From positions 471,703,893 to 471,767,892 of the forward strand of contig NC_134356.1 in NCBI RefSeq assembly GCF_048569485.1: 64,000 nt of DNA. Reading direction: 5' to 3'. Positions 1 through 9,059 of this stretch are shown here, piece by piece. Source of the stretch: Anomaloglossus baeobatrachus. Taxonomy: Eukaryota; Chordata; Amphibia; Anura; Aromobatidae. A program made the translations under genes and the position numbers. The number at the start of each line of letters is the position of its first letter. Position 1 is the first letter of the stretch. The notes beneath the pieces are model-generated. The model was given only the letters and a program-made list of their open reading frames with translations. It had not been told where the DNA came from and did no database searches.

Positions 1-57
1 TCATCTAACAGGTAACGGTACTGGTGGGGACAACGGTGCAACGGAGGGACCGCCGCC

Positions 58-594
58 TTACTTTAGATCCACAACACAGGCCGGATGAGGGGGCTGGGCT
101 GGTGCTTGGGCCTCCTGGCCGCCTCTCAATTTGGTGTCCAGGGCAAACCAGCCCCTCTCTCCACAGTGCCACGTGTAGGTAGCTAAGTCACCCGGGAGCA
201 GGTTGTGGCCCGGGTGGTCCTCTGGCAGATGGGCATTAACATCCCGACGGGCCACAAACACTTCGGCCTCCAGGCCCGGCTCAAAGATAAATCCGTATCC
301 CCGACGGACATCGAACCTTCTCACTTGCCCCTCGTGGATCGGGCCCCGTACCCAGAAGGTGGCTCTGCGGTGGCTCTCCTTTTCTTGGATGGTGCGGGCT
401 ATCAGCTCAGCCTTCCGCTTCTCCCTCTCCACAATTTCTCGGCCCAGCGGGGTCGGTTCCCTGTCCCAATAAGGGGCAGCTGCTTGCCCTGCGCGCGGGT
501 CGGGCCTCGCGGGATTTCCACCACACTGCCCACTACTGGCGCCCTTGGTGGAAGATCCCGCGGTGACATGTCCTGGGGCGCTGCCTTGCAGCAA
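58..594 (-). CDS. Open frame with a cold-shock (CSD/OB-fold) domain
   Basis: This is a 178-residue minus-strand open frame. Its C-terminal half reads like a cold-shock domain: GQVRRFDVRRGYGFIFEPG resembles the family core (G-x-V-K-W-F-N-x-x-x-G-Y-G-F-I), followed by EVFVARRDVN, which resembles the D-V-F-V-H second motif, at about residues 88-120. Cold-shock domains bind single-stranded RNA or DNA. A charged, probably helical stretch (about residues 52-75, rich in E, K and R) precedes it. The region is GC-rich compared with the AT-rich DNA that follows. It overlaps a second open frame (402-1319) in another phase. No reverse transcriptase or transposase is visible beside it, so it could be a host-derived retrocopy, a terminal exon, or an accessory frame of an element lying beyond the window edge. 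The domain call is fairly secure; the status of the gene is not. Confidence 0.45.
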   Translation of the reverse strand: MLQGSAPGHVTAGSSTKGASSGQCGGNPARPDPRAGQAAAPYWDREPTPLGREIVEREKRKAELIARTIQEKESHRRATFWVRGPIHEGQVRRFDVRRGYGFIFEPGLEAEVFVARRDVNAHLPEDHPGHNLLPGDLATYTWHCGERGWFALDTKLRGGQEAQAPAQPPHPACVVDLK

Positions 595-1319
595 CGACCC
601 GGCGCAGCCTCAGCCGAGGCGTGGGGGATGGGTACAGGGGTCCTCTCCCGCTTGACCTCCGCCTCCTCCTGTACGGAACGGATCACCGGAGCCGGAACGG
701 GACTAGGCACAGTTACTTCTGGTGCCACCGGCACGCCTTCGCCGACGGGCGATGTCTTCGGTAGCTTCCAGGGAAGCGGCTCGGGGCGGCTACGGGCTTC
801 AGCTGCAGGCTGGTCCACTTGGGCGGACAGGCAGGGTTCCGCTACCGGTTGCGGGGGTAGCGGGCCTAGTGACGGGGCAGCGGCAGCCAACTCAGGTAGC
901 GGGGGAGGCAGCAGGGCGAGCGGGCACAGACCGGGCCCCTCAGCCGCAATGACCGATCCCGTAGGAACAAAGGGGCGTGGGTCACTTACCCGCTCTTCCA
1001 ATTCTTCCTCCACCTCACGTCTCCGTATGGCCGCCACCACGTCCGCCATGTCGGCCTCCCACTCCTCCAGGAGAAGCTGCATTCGGACCTGCAGGACGGT
1101 CCTGACCTCCACCCACGCTGCGGTTCCAGGCGCGGGGACTGCGGTGTTGACGGATGGTTCATACTGGCAGCGGTATCTCCCAGGAGCCAAATATGGCCGC
1201 AGGGTCCTGGCGTCCCTGCTATTATAGCTGCGGCTCACATGCGGCCGGACGCCATCCATTTTGCGGGGCGGTTCGGACAGAAGCTCCGGCGGGAGCACTG
1301 AACATAGGTAAAATGGCAA
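402..1319 (-). CDS. Proline-rich open frame, unknown, overlapping the cold-shock frame
   Basis: This is a 305-residue minus-strand open frame that I do not recognise. It has an acidic, probably coiled stretch at about residues 80-115 (WEADMADVVAAIRRREVEEE), then a long Pro/Ala/Val-rich low-complexity segment, then a basic C-terminus. A more plausible internal start is the Met of KMDGVRPHVS at about residue 21. The DNA just upstream on the minus strand (TTACCTATGTTCAG) looks like a splice acceptor, so the frame could be an exon. It overlaps the cold-shock frame by about 190 bases in a different phase. Such an overlap is common in mobile elements but is also expected by chance in GC-rich DNA, where stop codons are rare. 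The whole 58-1319 block may be one transcription unit. Confidence 0.3.
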   Translation of the reverse strand: MPFYLCSVLPPELLSEPPRKMDGVRPHVSRSYNSRDARTLRPYLAPGRYRCQYEPSVNTAVPAPGTAAWVEVRTVLQVRMQLLLEEWEADMADVVAAIRRREVEEELEERVSDPRPFVPTGSVIAAEGPGLCPLALLPPPLPELAAAAPSLGPLPPQPVAEPCLSAQVDQPAAEARSRPEPLPWKLPKTSPVGEGVPVAPEVTVPSPVPAPVIRSVQEEAEVKRERTPVPIPHASAEAAPGRCCKAAPQDMSPRDLPPRAPVVGSVVEIPRGPTRAQGKQLPLIGTGNRPRWAEKLWRGRSGRLS

Positions 1320-2478
1320 TGTGAGGGGGGTTAACCCAAATTAAAATAGCAGTCCAAGGCAGACTTTTACACCAGGTTGAAGCTTAACTAGTCACGTGGC
1401 CCAGATGATCAGATCTAAAGGCCAATCAGCTGAGTGAGCAACCATGGCCATGATCAGTGACAAACATGTGAATGCTCATTCATGGGCCGATCACATCTGT
1501 GTTGTGAGCCTAAATATCATCATTAGTGGGAGCGCATCTTGTGTTAACAGGGGACGCGCCACAAACCACCTACAAGGAGGGACGAGCGATTGTTTGTCCC
1601 TATACAGTTTGTCGGCCGTGTATGTGGGATGTTAATTTAGAGGTGAATGACTTCTTGTGCTGTGCCGAAAGTCATTCCATATTGTGTCTGACATGGGTGA
1701 CGTTTCTTGCCTTAACGCCATGGGCAGCAGTAGCCTTGGCGCATTGTGAGCTTGTTGTGCCCGGTGCATTGGAAGTAATGTGTGTACTTAGCGTTAGTCA
1801 CCTCTGAGCAAATACTGTGAGGCATTCCCAGCTTCCAGCATCTGCTGTATGCTCCCCAGTCTGCTTGGTCTAGATATCTACTTCCCATCAATCACCATGG
1901 TGAACTGAGAAAGAAAAGAAATGTGTACATTATTAAAGTGCCTAATGTGTGGAAAGATGGAATATTTACATACAAATATCTATGACATTGATGTAGTGTT
2001 CATTGAAGCCTAAAGGGTAAAAACATGAGGTGTCATTATTGCATCTAAAACCCATTGTAACACATGGCGGCTGCCGTTTGTGAATTGTTAAATGGCCACG
2101 CAGTTTTCCTGATAAATCTGCTATTAATCTGCAATTGTTCAGTCTTTGAACATTTTAGTGTAATAACACGTGGTGGCTTTCTCCATGTCAATGCTGCTCT
2201 ATGGGGTCCTACCTTTTAGGCACCATTCAGTCGTCCGGGTATGATGGTCCAACTGGGATGCTTGGACCGGGTGCGGGTCTCCTCCCCCGGACTTGTTGGC
2301 CTCGTGTACCTATGAGGCTGACAGGTCAGGAGACCCATGTCTGGTCCGTGCATCACTGTCTGAACATGGTGGGACAAGCCCCAAAATCCCAAAAATGACT
2401 CCACTTCCATCTACTAAAAGAAACAAAACAAGTTTTAAATGGATTAAATAAGTCACAATGATTATTAAAGACTAGAAG
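1320..2478. other. No gene recognised; AT-rich intergenic DNA
   Basis: The stretch has only short chance open frames and no splice-bounded coding signal. It is AT-rich compared with the GC-rich block to its left. Short partly palindromic segments near 1400-1510 may be old MITE debris, but no termini can be fixed. Confidence 0.6.
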
Positions 2479-2544
2479 GTGGCCCGATTCTACGCATCGG
2501 GTATTCTAGAATTTACGTATTGTGTAGTTCATGTATGATTTTTG

Positions 2545-2619
<75 letters not shown>
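2545..2619. repeat. (TA)n microsatellite
   Basis: An uninterrupted TA dinucleotide tract of about 75 bases. It is followed directly by GT-rich sequence (2620-3045). Confidence 0.95.
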
Positions 2620-2621
<2 letters not shown>

Positions 2622-2955
2622 TGTTGTTGTGTGTAGTTACCAAGTGTTTGTGTAGGGCGCTGTACATGTTCTGGGTGTTGTCTGGGTGTGGCGGGGGGTG
2701 AGAGCGGTGTTGTATGTGTGTTGCGTGTGTTGCGTTGTTTGTGGAGCGCTGTGTGTCTGTAGCGTTGTGTGTGTGTGTTGCGCGGTTTGTGTGTGTGTGG
2801 TGTGTTTTGGGGGGAGGTATGTTTTGTGCAATGTGTGTGTTGTGCGGTATGTGCGTATATTTGTGTGTGCCGCGGTGTTTGTGTGTTGGGTGTTGTGTGT
2901 GTGCAGCGTTGTCTGTATGTGTGGGTGTCTGTGTAGGGCAGTTGTTTGTGGTTCC

Positions 2956-2989
<34 letters not shown>

Positions 2990-3006
2990 TGTGTTGTGCA
3001 GTGCGC

Positions 3007-3045
<39 letters not shown>
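2620..3045. repeat. GT-rich low-complexity tract
   Basis: The stretch is dominated by TGTG and GTTG, with clean (GT)n runs near 2959-2988 and 3007-3045. Long open frames across it, on both strands, are products of the low complexity. Confidence 0.85.
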
Positions 3046-3046
<1 letters not shown>

Positions 3047-3795
3047 ATCAGCCTCTCTTCTCTCAGCCTACCTCTCCCAGCCTCCCTCCTCCCAGCCTCC
3101 CTCAGCATCAGCCTCCCTCTCCCAGCCTCCCCAAGCATCAGCCTCCACCAGCATCAGCCTCTCTCCTTCCAGCCTCCCCCAGCATCAGCCTCCGCCAGCA
3201 TCAGCCTCTCTCGTTCCAGCCTCCTCCAGCATCAGCCTCCGTCTCCCAGCCTTCCCCAGGATCAGCCTCTCTCCTCCCAGCCTCCGTCCTCCCAGCCTTC
3301 CCTAGCATCAGCTTTCCCCTCCCAGCCTCCCCCAGCATCAGCCTTCCCCTCCCAGTCTCCCCCAGCATCAGCCTCCCCAAGCATCAGCCTCCACCAGCAT
3401 TAGCCTCTCTCCTTCCAGCCTCACCCAGCATCAGCCTCCCTATGCATCAGCCTCTCTCCTTCCAGCCTCTCTCCTTCCAGCCTCCCCCAGCATCAGCCTC
3501 CCCTTCCCAGCCTTCCCCAGGATCAGCCTCTCTCCTGCCAGCCTCCTTCCTCCCAGCCTCCCTCTCCCAGCCTCCCTCAGCATCAGCCTTCCGCTCCCAG
3601 CCTCCCCAAGCATCAGCCTCCGCCAGCATTAGCCTCTCTCCTTCCAGCCTCCCCCAGCATCAGCCTCCCCAAGCATCAGCCTCCACCAGCATCAGCCTCC
3701 CTCGTCCCAGCCTCCCCCTCCCAGCCTCCCCCAGCATCAGCCTCTCTCATCCCAGCCTTACCCATGATCAGCCTCTCTGCTCCCAGCCTCCTCCA
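3046..3795. repeat. Pyrimidine-rich minisatellite (CAGCATCAGCCTC type)
   Basis: This is a degenerate tandem array built from the blocks CAGCATCAGCCTC and CTCCCAGCCTCCC. The purine/pyrimidine strand bias is very strong. The array lacks stops in more than one frame, which gives spurious Ser/Pro/Gln-rich open frames. Confidence 0.9.
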
Positions 3796-3815
3796 GCACG
3801 CCGTGCTCCTCTGCC

Positions 3816-4044
3816 GACACTCACACACCCGATCGCATCCACTCACACACACCCGATCGCATCCACTCACACACACCCGATCGCATCCACTCACACACAC
3901 CCGATCGCATCCACTCACACACACCCGATCGCATCCACTCACACACACCCGATCGCATCCACTCACACACACCCGATCGCATCCACTCACACACACCCGA
4001 TCGCATCCACTCACACACACCCGATCGCATCCACTCACACACAC
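3816..4044. repeat. 24-bp tandem array, about nine units
   Basis: The unit ACTCACACACACCCGATCGC plus ATCC repeats almost perfectly with a 24-bp period. Because 24 is divisible by three, each frame shows an 8-residue periodic peptide (HTHPIAST on the plus strand). It lacks protein-like composition. Confidence 0.95.
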
Positions 4045-4371
4045 AGACACTGACGATATCGCACATACGCGCTTATACTCACAACATCCGGGGATATCAC
4101 ATGCTTCTGGCCATGTGATCCTCCGGCAGGTCCTGGAAGATCACAACAGCACAGTATCGCTGCCGAGAAGCAAGCGATATCCCAGGATGTTGTGAGTATG
4201 TGGATGCGATGTGATGTGTGTGTGTGAGTGAGTGTGATCTGATTTGTGTGTGCTGTTATGTGTGTGCTGTTATGTGTCTGTATTTTCCGGCGCTGCAGGA
4301 CCTTGATGTGTGGATGCGATGTGATGTGTGTGTGAGAGTGAGTGTGAGCCGGTGTACACTGGTAACTATGA

Positions 4372-4413
4372 TACACATCGGGTAACTAAGGGACCTTAGT
4401 TACCCGATGTGTA
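4372..4413. repeat. Perfect 20-bp inverted repeat with 2-base loop
   Basis: The arm TACACATCGGGTAACTAAGG at 4372-4391 is matched by its exact reverse complement at 4394-4413. Less perfect pairing extends outward through GGTAAC (from 4361) and GTTACC. It is a strong hairpin inside the composite repeat and probably the core of a palindromic MITE. Confidence 0.85.
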
Positions 4414-4828
4414 TAATGGTTACCAGCGTTCACTGCCTCCGTGAAGATCCCAGCATCGCAAGGTTATGTGTGGCGCTGCCGGGATCCTGACGGAGCCGGT
4501 GTAGAAGCAAGTGATATCCCAGCATGTTGTGATGTGTGAGGTGTGTGTGAGAGTGAGTGTGAGAGTGAGTGTGAGAGTGAGTGTGATCTGATGTGTGTGT
4601 GTGTACTCACCTGGGAATCGGGGCTCCGTGTCAGTTGGGCCAGAGCGAGCGTGCATTGCGTGAGGGGGGCGGGGCCTGCAGAGAGCCGGGGCGAGAGGCC
4701 AATCCGTGTGGGGGGGCGGGGCCATGGCGAGCCCAGCGGCCAATCAGCTTTGTGTCACCGTAAGGACACAATTTCGAAGCATGACAGACAGACAGACAGA
4801 CAGAATAAGGCAATTATATATATAGATT

Positions 4829-5179
4829 ACCAGATTGTAATTAATTGTAATAATAAGTAAAACCACTAATAAATTAATCAATAATGAGCAATCCATTAGT
4901 TATTGCGACGTAAAAATTAACCAAATCCACTCAGCATTATTTGTATGACTAGGCCCAGCTCACAAAGCTCAAAATAAGCAAGTTTGGTTGGGCACTTCTT
5001 ACTTGCGGCCCCCAAATTGCCCAGACTCAGCTGAAGCCAAGGTTTATAAATCCGACATCTTCACGAAATTTTGATTGTGGCAGTTAACAGCTGACCTGAA
5101 GATGGAAATGATTAAGATCCATTATAGGAAAATTAAAATAAGTGGATAGGGACTAAAACAAGAGGGGAAGAAGGGGGGC
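4829..5179. other. No gene recognised
   Basis: AT-rich sequence without a supported open frame. It lies between the tail of the composite repeat and the LTR-like fragment. Confidence 0.5.
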
Positions 5180-5311
5180 ATATGTCGCACCCCAGGGCTA
5201 TGGGGTACTCTGTCCCGGGCCTGGTTTCACTGGGAAGTGTCACGGGTGTAGTGGCCGGTGCCAGATTCAGTGACCCTTGGGGGTTGCTTTTAAAAGGGGG
5301 ATTATTAACAG
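5180..5311 (+). mobile_element. LTR-like fragment (fossil)
   Basis: The segment starts TGTCGCACCCCAGGG, similar in style to the LTR starts of the Gypsy elements elsewhere in this window (TGTGGCGCCCC at 41657). It continues with GC-rich, non-coding, LTR-like sequence up to GGGTTGCTTTTAAAAGGGGG. It then abuts Penelope-like coding sequence. Only a part is present and its family assignment is tentative. Confidence 0.4.
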
Positions 5312-6009
5312 GGATTATTAATAGTTTTTTCACCGCCTTCAATAATCAGTGGCAAGACCTCTATACACTTCTACAATCTAATTGGGACATCCTATGGAGC
5401 GACAAAAAATTGGCTCTTTTTGTGGATGAAAAACCAAGATTAGTGGCGAGAAGGGCCCAAAATCTGGGGGGTATTCTTTCCAGCAGCCACTTTAAGAGAC
5501 CTGTGCAAAGCCTGGGTACAGGTACCAGGCTGAGGGGTACCTTCCCTTGCGGTTCCTGTTCAATCTGTCCCTTCATGCAGGCGAGTGATCATGTCCTTCT
5601 ACCGATTTTCCCTAGGCGGATTTCCAGTGGAGCCTACTTTAATTGTCGTTCCAAAAATGTCGTATACGTGCTCATTTGTGACTGTCCAAAGCTGTATGTG
5701 GGCCAGACAAGCCAAGAGGTAAGAAAGAGAATACAACAACACTTCTCCAATATAAACACAGCCAATACGGATCTTAAGAAAGGAAAGACAGTCACCTCAG
5801 TAGCCTCACATTTTCTAACACATCATGGGGGACGTCATACCAACATTAGGATCATGGTTGTTGATTCAGTTAAACAAGATATTAGGGGAGGGAACCCCGT
5901 GAAAGAGCTTTTACAGAAGGAGTCCAAGTGGATTTACAATCTTAGAAGCTTGGCTCCACATGGATTTAATGAAGAACTGCTCTACACGAGATTCTACAAA
6001 GTCTTATGA
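5182..6009 (+). CDS. Penelope-like element: GIY-YIG endonuclease end of the polyprotein (remnant)
   Basis: This is a 275-codon open frame. From about residue 52 onward it matches the linker and endonuclease end of Penelope-like retroelement proteins. It shows RRAQNLGGIL followed by SSHF (about 90-104), a Cys-rich knuckle CGSCSIC (about 123-129), and a GIY-YIG nuclease core: VVYVLIC at about 160-166, LYVGQT at 171-176 and the catalytic-type Arg in VRKRIQQH near 180-187. The downstream acidic position is in QKESKWIYNL (about 250). In this family the nuclease nicks target DNA during insertion. The first 50 or so codons derive from the LTR-like fragment, so the apparent start is fortuitous. The upstream reverse transcriptase is absent, which makes this a 5'-truncated copy. 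The endonuclease part itself has no break. Confidence 0.8.
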   Translation: MSHPRAMGYSVPGLVSLGSVTGVVAGARFSDPWGLLLKGGLLTGIINSFFTAFNNQWQDLYTLLQSNWDILWSDKKLALFVDEKPRLVARRAQNLGGILSSSHFKRPVQSLGTGTRLRGTFPCGSCSICPFMQASDHVLLPIFPRRISSGAYFNCRSKNVVYVLICDCPKLYVGQTSQEVRKRIQQHFSNINTANTDLKKGKTVTSVASHFLTHHGGRHTNIRIMVVDSVKQDIRGGNPVKELLQKESKWIYNLRSLAPHGFNEELLYTRFYKVL

Positions 6010-6572
6010 TTTTTGACCACTTCATTCATGTTATCCTGTTCTTTGCTTCCCAGCAATCCAGGCTTCTGGACAACTCACGGTTCTGGCAGTGCTTGGATTT
6101 TACCTATATCCACAAGAGATTCTTTCCAAGATTGGTGGGATGGAAGATGGAAAAGGGAATGGGACCTTGGATCAAATGAAGTCAACATGACAAGAAGGAT
6201 CATACATGGGAATTTGGATCCTGCGATACTGAATGGAGAGCCTCCGTGCCCTAGCTGACTTGGCTTAGGTGGACAACGTATTGGGATCTGCTGGTTACCA
6301 GACCCCAAATTCTGAGCCTCGAGCACGGAGTACCTGTCTGAATTCCTTACTCAAGGCCTTATCGGACATACTTGGACTCTGGGTTAAGTCGATACTATTT
6401 GCACAGTACCCACGTACAAATCCACCTTGACCCTGAATTACCTATAAACGGGCTAATGGAATTCTAGTTGGGATCTATAGTGTCAGACTTAGTTTATAGC
6501 TCCATTTGGTGCTATAATGTCTCTAACTGCAGGACTATACTATCATTACTTTCACGTTCTGAATCCCCTTTA

Positions 6573-6962
6573 GGCTATGTGCGCACAGTGCGTTTTTCGC
6601 GGCGTTTTTGCGCGTTTTTCGGGTGCGTTTTTGGCCTCAAAACTGCAGGACTTTGCTTCCCCAGCAAAGTCTATGAGTTTTCATTTTTGCTGTCCGCACA
6701 CATCTGTTTTTTTTACCTGCGTTTTTGAGTTAAAAAAAAAAAATGGATATGTCAGTTCTTTCCTGCGTTTTTCTGCGTTTTCCCCCCATGCAATGCATTG
6801 GAAAAACGCAGCAAAACGCAGAGATCAAAAACGCAGCAAAACGCAGCCAAAAACGCACCAAATCGCTGCGTTTTTTCGACACAGGTGCGTTTTTGTGCGT
6901 TTTTAGCGGCCAAAAACGCACAAAAACGCAGCGTCAAAAAGACGCAGTGTGCGAACCTAGCC
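6573..6962. mobile_element. PIF/Harbinger-type MITE, 390 bp, TTA target duplication
   Basis: The termini are inverted: GGCTATGTGCGCACAGTGCG at the left, and the reverse complement of the right end reads GGCTAGGTTCGCACACTGCG. Both are flanked by TTA (6570-6572 and 6963-6965), the 3-bp target typical of PIF/Harbinger. The interior is packed with GCGTTTTT on the left and its complement AAAAACGC on the right, so the whole element can fold back on itself. It has no coding capacity. Confidence 0.8.
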
Positions 6963-7074
6963 TTACTCTTGTTTCTTCATGTGTATGTTTGCTAATGGAT
7001 GGGAGAAAGCTCTGTAAGGGCCCTGAGATGTTTCATACTTTTCTAGATTAGCCTTGCGGACTGCTCTATACTTA

Positions 7075-7690
7075 CTGAACTAAGGGGCTTGTGGGGCCGT
7101 ACAATTTGTAATCACGCCATTGCGATATCATGGCAGTACTTATGGGCATTCTCTATGCAATCACGCTTGGATTTTGTGAGATTTCTACCAAGTCTCAAAT
7201 TGCTACTGCGCATGCGCCGCCGGAGCATACATACCCTGTTGCTGTAAATCTGGCTTGTTTAATGATAAAAATCCATTAGCATACTCCTGTACTAATGTGC
7301 GCCATCCATACCATCTTTATGTGAGAAAGGTGTGTTTTTATCATCAACAACGCCAGCCCTTCTTTTTTCTAGGTTTCAATCCCCTGTTAAACTCAATAAT
7401 AACCTATTGAATTAAGGGGTTTGTGGGGCTGTGTAATTTGTTCTCACGCCACTGCAATCCTGTGGCAGTACTTATGGGCATTCTCTACGCAATCATGCCT
7501 GGATCTTGTGAGATTTGTACTAAGTCTCAACAAATTGCTACTGCGCATGCGCCGCCGGAGTATACATACCCTGTTGCCGGAAATGTGGTTTGTTTTAATA
7601 AAAATCTATTGGCATACTCCTGTACTAACGTGCGCCACCTATACTATCTTACTTATGTGAGAAATGTGTGTTTTTATCATTAACAACGCT
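7075..7690. repeat. Two direct copies of a ~280-bp unit, 332-bp period
   Basis: The unit starts AAGGGGYTTGTGGGGC at 7082 and again at 7414 and runs through GCGCATGCGCCGCCGGAG to GTGTGTTTTTATCAT. The copies are clearly alike but differ at many positions. They lie downstream of the Penelope-like frame and are non-coding. Confidence 0.8.
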
Positions 7691-7895
7691 GCTCTATCGG
7701 CGCATGCGCTGTAGATATGTAGGGAGGGTTTCAGCCGAATCATGTGATTCGGTCAAAATGGCGACCGCCATGCAGAAACGCTACATACCACAATGCTGCA
7801 CTTTCTAAAGCTGCAAGCTGGTGAATGATTACCTCATTTGGTTTATGACTTAAATATGGCACACTTTTGACCACACACCGCCTGCTTTTCTTCCC

Positions 7896-7930
7896 CTGAG
7901 GAAGCCTCCTGTATGGAGGTGATACGCGTG
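7896..7930 (+). ncRNA. Degenerate hammerhead ribozyme motif
   Basis: The conserved CTGANGA core is present as CTGAGGA (7896-7902). It is followed by a stem II of five pairs, CCTCC (7905-7909) with GGAGG (7915-7919), around a TGTAT loop. The next three bases are GAT where a functional hammerhead has GAA, and ACGCGT follows, the usual short stem III of such motifs. Penelope-like elements are known to carry hammerheads of this kind. The departure from GAA and the G after ACGCGT suggest that this copy no longer cleaves. Confidence 0.5.
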
Positions 7931-8054
7931 GCGTAACCTTGCCAAAGTATCCCACCCCTCTTGCTATATTGATACTCTGCTATGCGTGTACTCTATTGCA
8001 TTTTAGGATAGTGAGTATGGGCTGCTACAACACTCTAAATAGAGTATTGTCATT

Positions 8055-8640
8055 TTTTGTCCAGTTAGCTTGCACAGCCACAGCACTTTGTGCTTAGGTA
8101 TTTGTCTTATACGCATGCTATACTCTATCCTGCATGCGCTGTATATGGACTGTGCCTACTTTTGCACCCGGTTGATTTACTTTACTAAAGGTAGATAAGC
8201 TCTATATGGGGTGCCTATATTTGCTGTCTACTACTATGTTTGATGTGCACACTATATTATGCTAGCCCTAGGGTTGGTGTATATTTGGTGCCGTCTATAT
8301 ATTATCTTGTCCGGTTAGCCTGCACAGCCACAGCACTCTGCCTAGGTATTTGTCCTATATGCATGCTATATTCTACCTTGCATGTGCTGTATATAGACTG
8401 TGCCTACCTTTTGTACCCGGTTGATTTATTTTACTATAGATAGATAAGCTCTATATGGGGTACCTATACTCACTGTCTACTGCTATGTCTGATGTGCACA
8501 CTATATTATGCTAGCCCTGGGGTTGGTTTATATTATTCGGTGCCGTCTATATATTCTCTTGACGCCCTAGGAGTGTTCTTTATTTCTGGGGTCTGACTCA
8601 TATTATTTGGTGCCGTTTATATTTTAGACGCCCTAGGAGT
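8055..8640. repeat. Tandem ~250-bp repeat with a shorter third copy
   Basis: CCRGTTAGCYTGCACAGCC occurs at 8061 and 8311, and both copies continue through CACCCGGTTGATTTA-like sequence to GGTGCCGTCTATATATT. A shorter direct repeat, GGTGCCGTYTATATT with GACGCCCTAGGAGTG, follows near 8540-8640. It is non-coding and probably belongs to the terminal region of the Penelope-like element. Confidence 0.8.
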
Positions 8641-9059
8641 GTCCTATATGCTTGTGACCCTAATTTATGTGATCTCAGGGGCCTTACAGCCTTCCTTTAT
8701 TCTTTTTGCTATCAGAGGCTGACCTAATGTGCACACTGACAATACTTTAACAGGTATTCTGATGAATATTTTTGTGCAGGCTACTTAACATTTTGCATTC
8801 TCCATTTTACATCTACAAGAGGGGTGTTGAATGATATTTTTCTATTGTAATACATTATATATCACTTATGTTTCTTTGGCCAGGGGATGGTTGTTTTTAG
8901 TGTTTTTAATTGTCAATTTGTGTGCCTTCACCCCCAGTGTGAAGATCCATGTATTGCCGTTGTGTGTTTTTTGTAATTAATAAAATTTCACTTTTATATG
9001 ATATAATCTCCTGGTGATCCCTTAATAGGTATACCTCTTTTCTTCTTCAATTGGAATAG

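Larger units (their letters stand above)
2480..4828. repeat. Composite interspersed repeat rich in simple sequence
   Basis: The unit opens with AGAAGGTGGCCCGATTCTAC near 2473-2492 and closes with a GACA run followed by an AT-rich tail (4784-4828). This arrangement resembles a dispersed repeat seen in amphibian and fish genomes whose copies end in GACA tandem repeats. Inside lie a (TA)n tract, GT-rich sequence, a CAGCATCAGCCTC-type minisatellite, a 24-bp tandem array and several GTGA/GAGT runs. There is no terminal inverted repeat and no coding capacity, so the class cannot be given. The boundaries are approximate. Confidence 0.45.
5312..9010 (+). mobile_element. Penelope-like element remnant with long 3' non-coding region
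   Basis: The endonuclease frame ends at 6009. About 3 kb of non-coding DNA follows, with two sets of direct tandem repeats (7075-7690 and 8055-8570), a hammerhead-like motif (7896-7930) and an A+T-rich end with AATAAAATTT near 8978-8990. Penelope-like elements are known to carry LTR-like terminal segments with hammerhead motifs, so this stretch may be such a terminal segment. A Harbinger MITE is inserted at 6573-6962. The right boundary is inferred from where LTR-like sequence of another element begins. Confidence 0.45.

Noticed and set aside
2686-4053. 455-codon frame (VCVCCVVCG..., then QPPSPSLP...)
   Set aside because: It crosses GT-rich DNA, a pyrimidine minisatellite and a 24-bp array, with no domain or codon bias.
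3676-4066. Regular 24-bp repeats considered as a CRISPR-like array
   Set aside because: The repeats are head to tail with no unique spacers, and the surrounding DNA is vertebrate repeat sequence.
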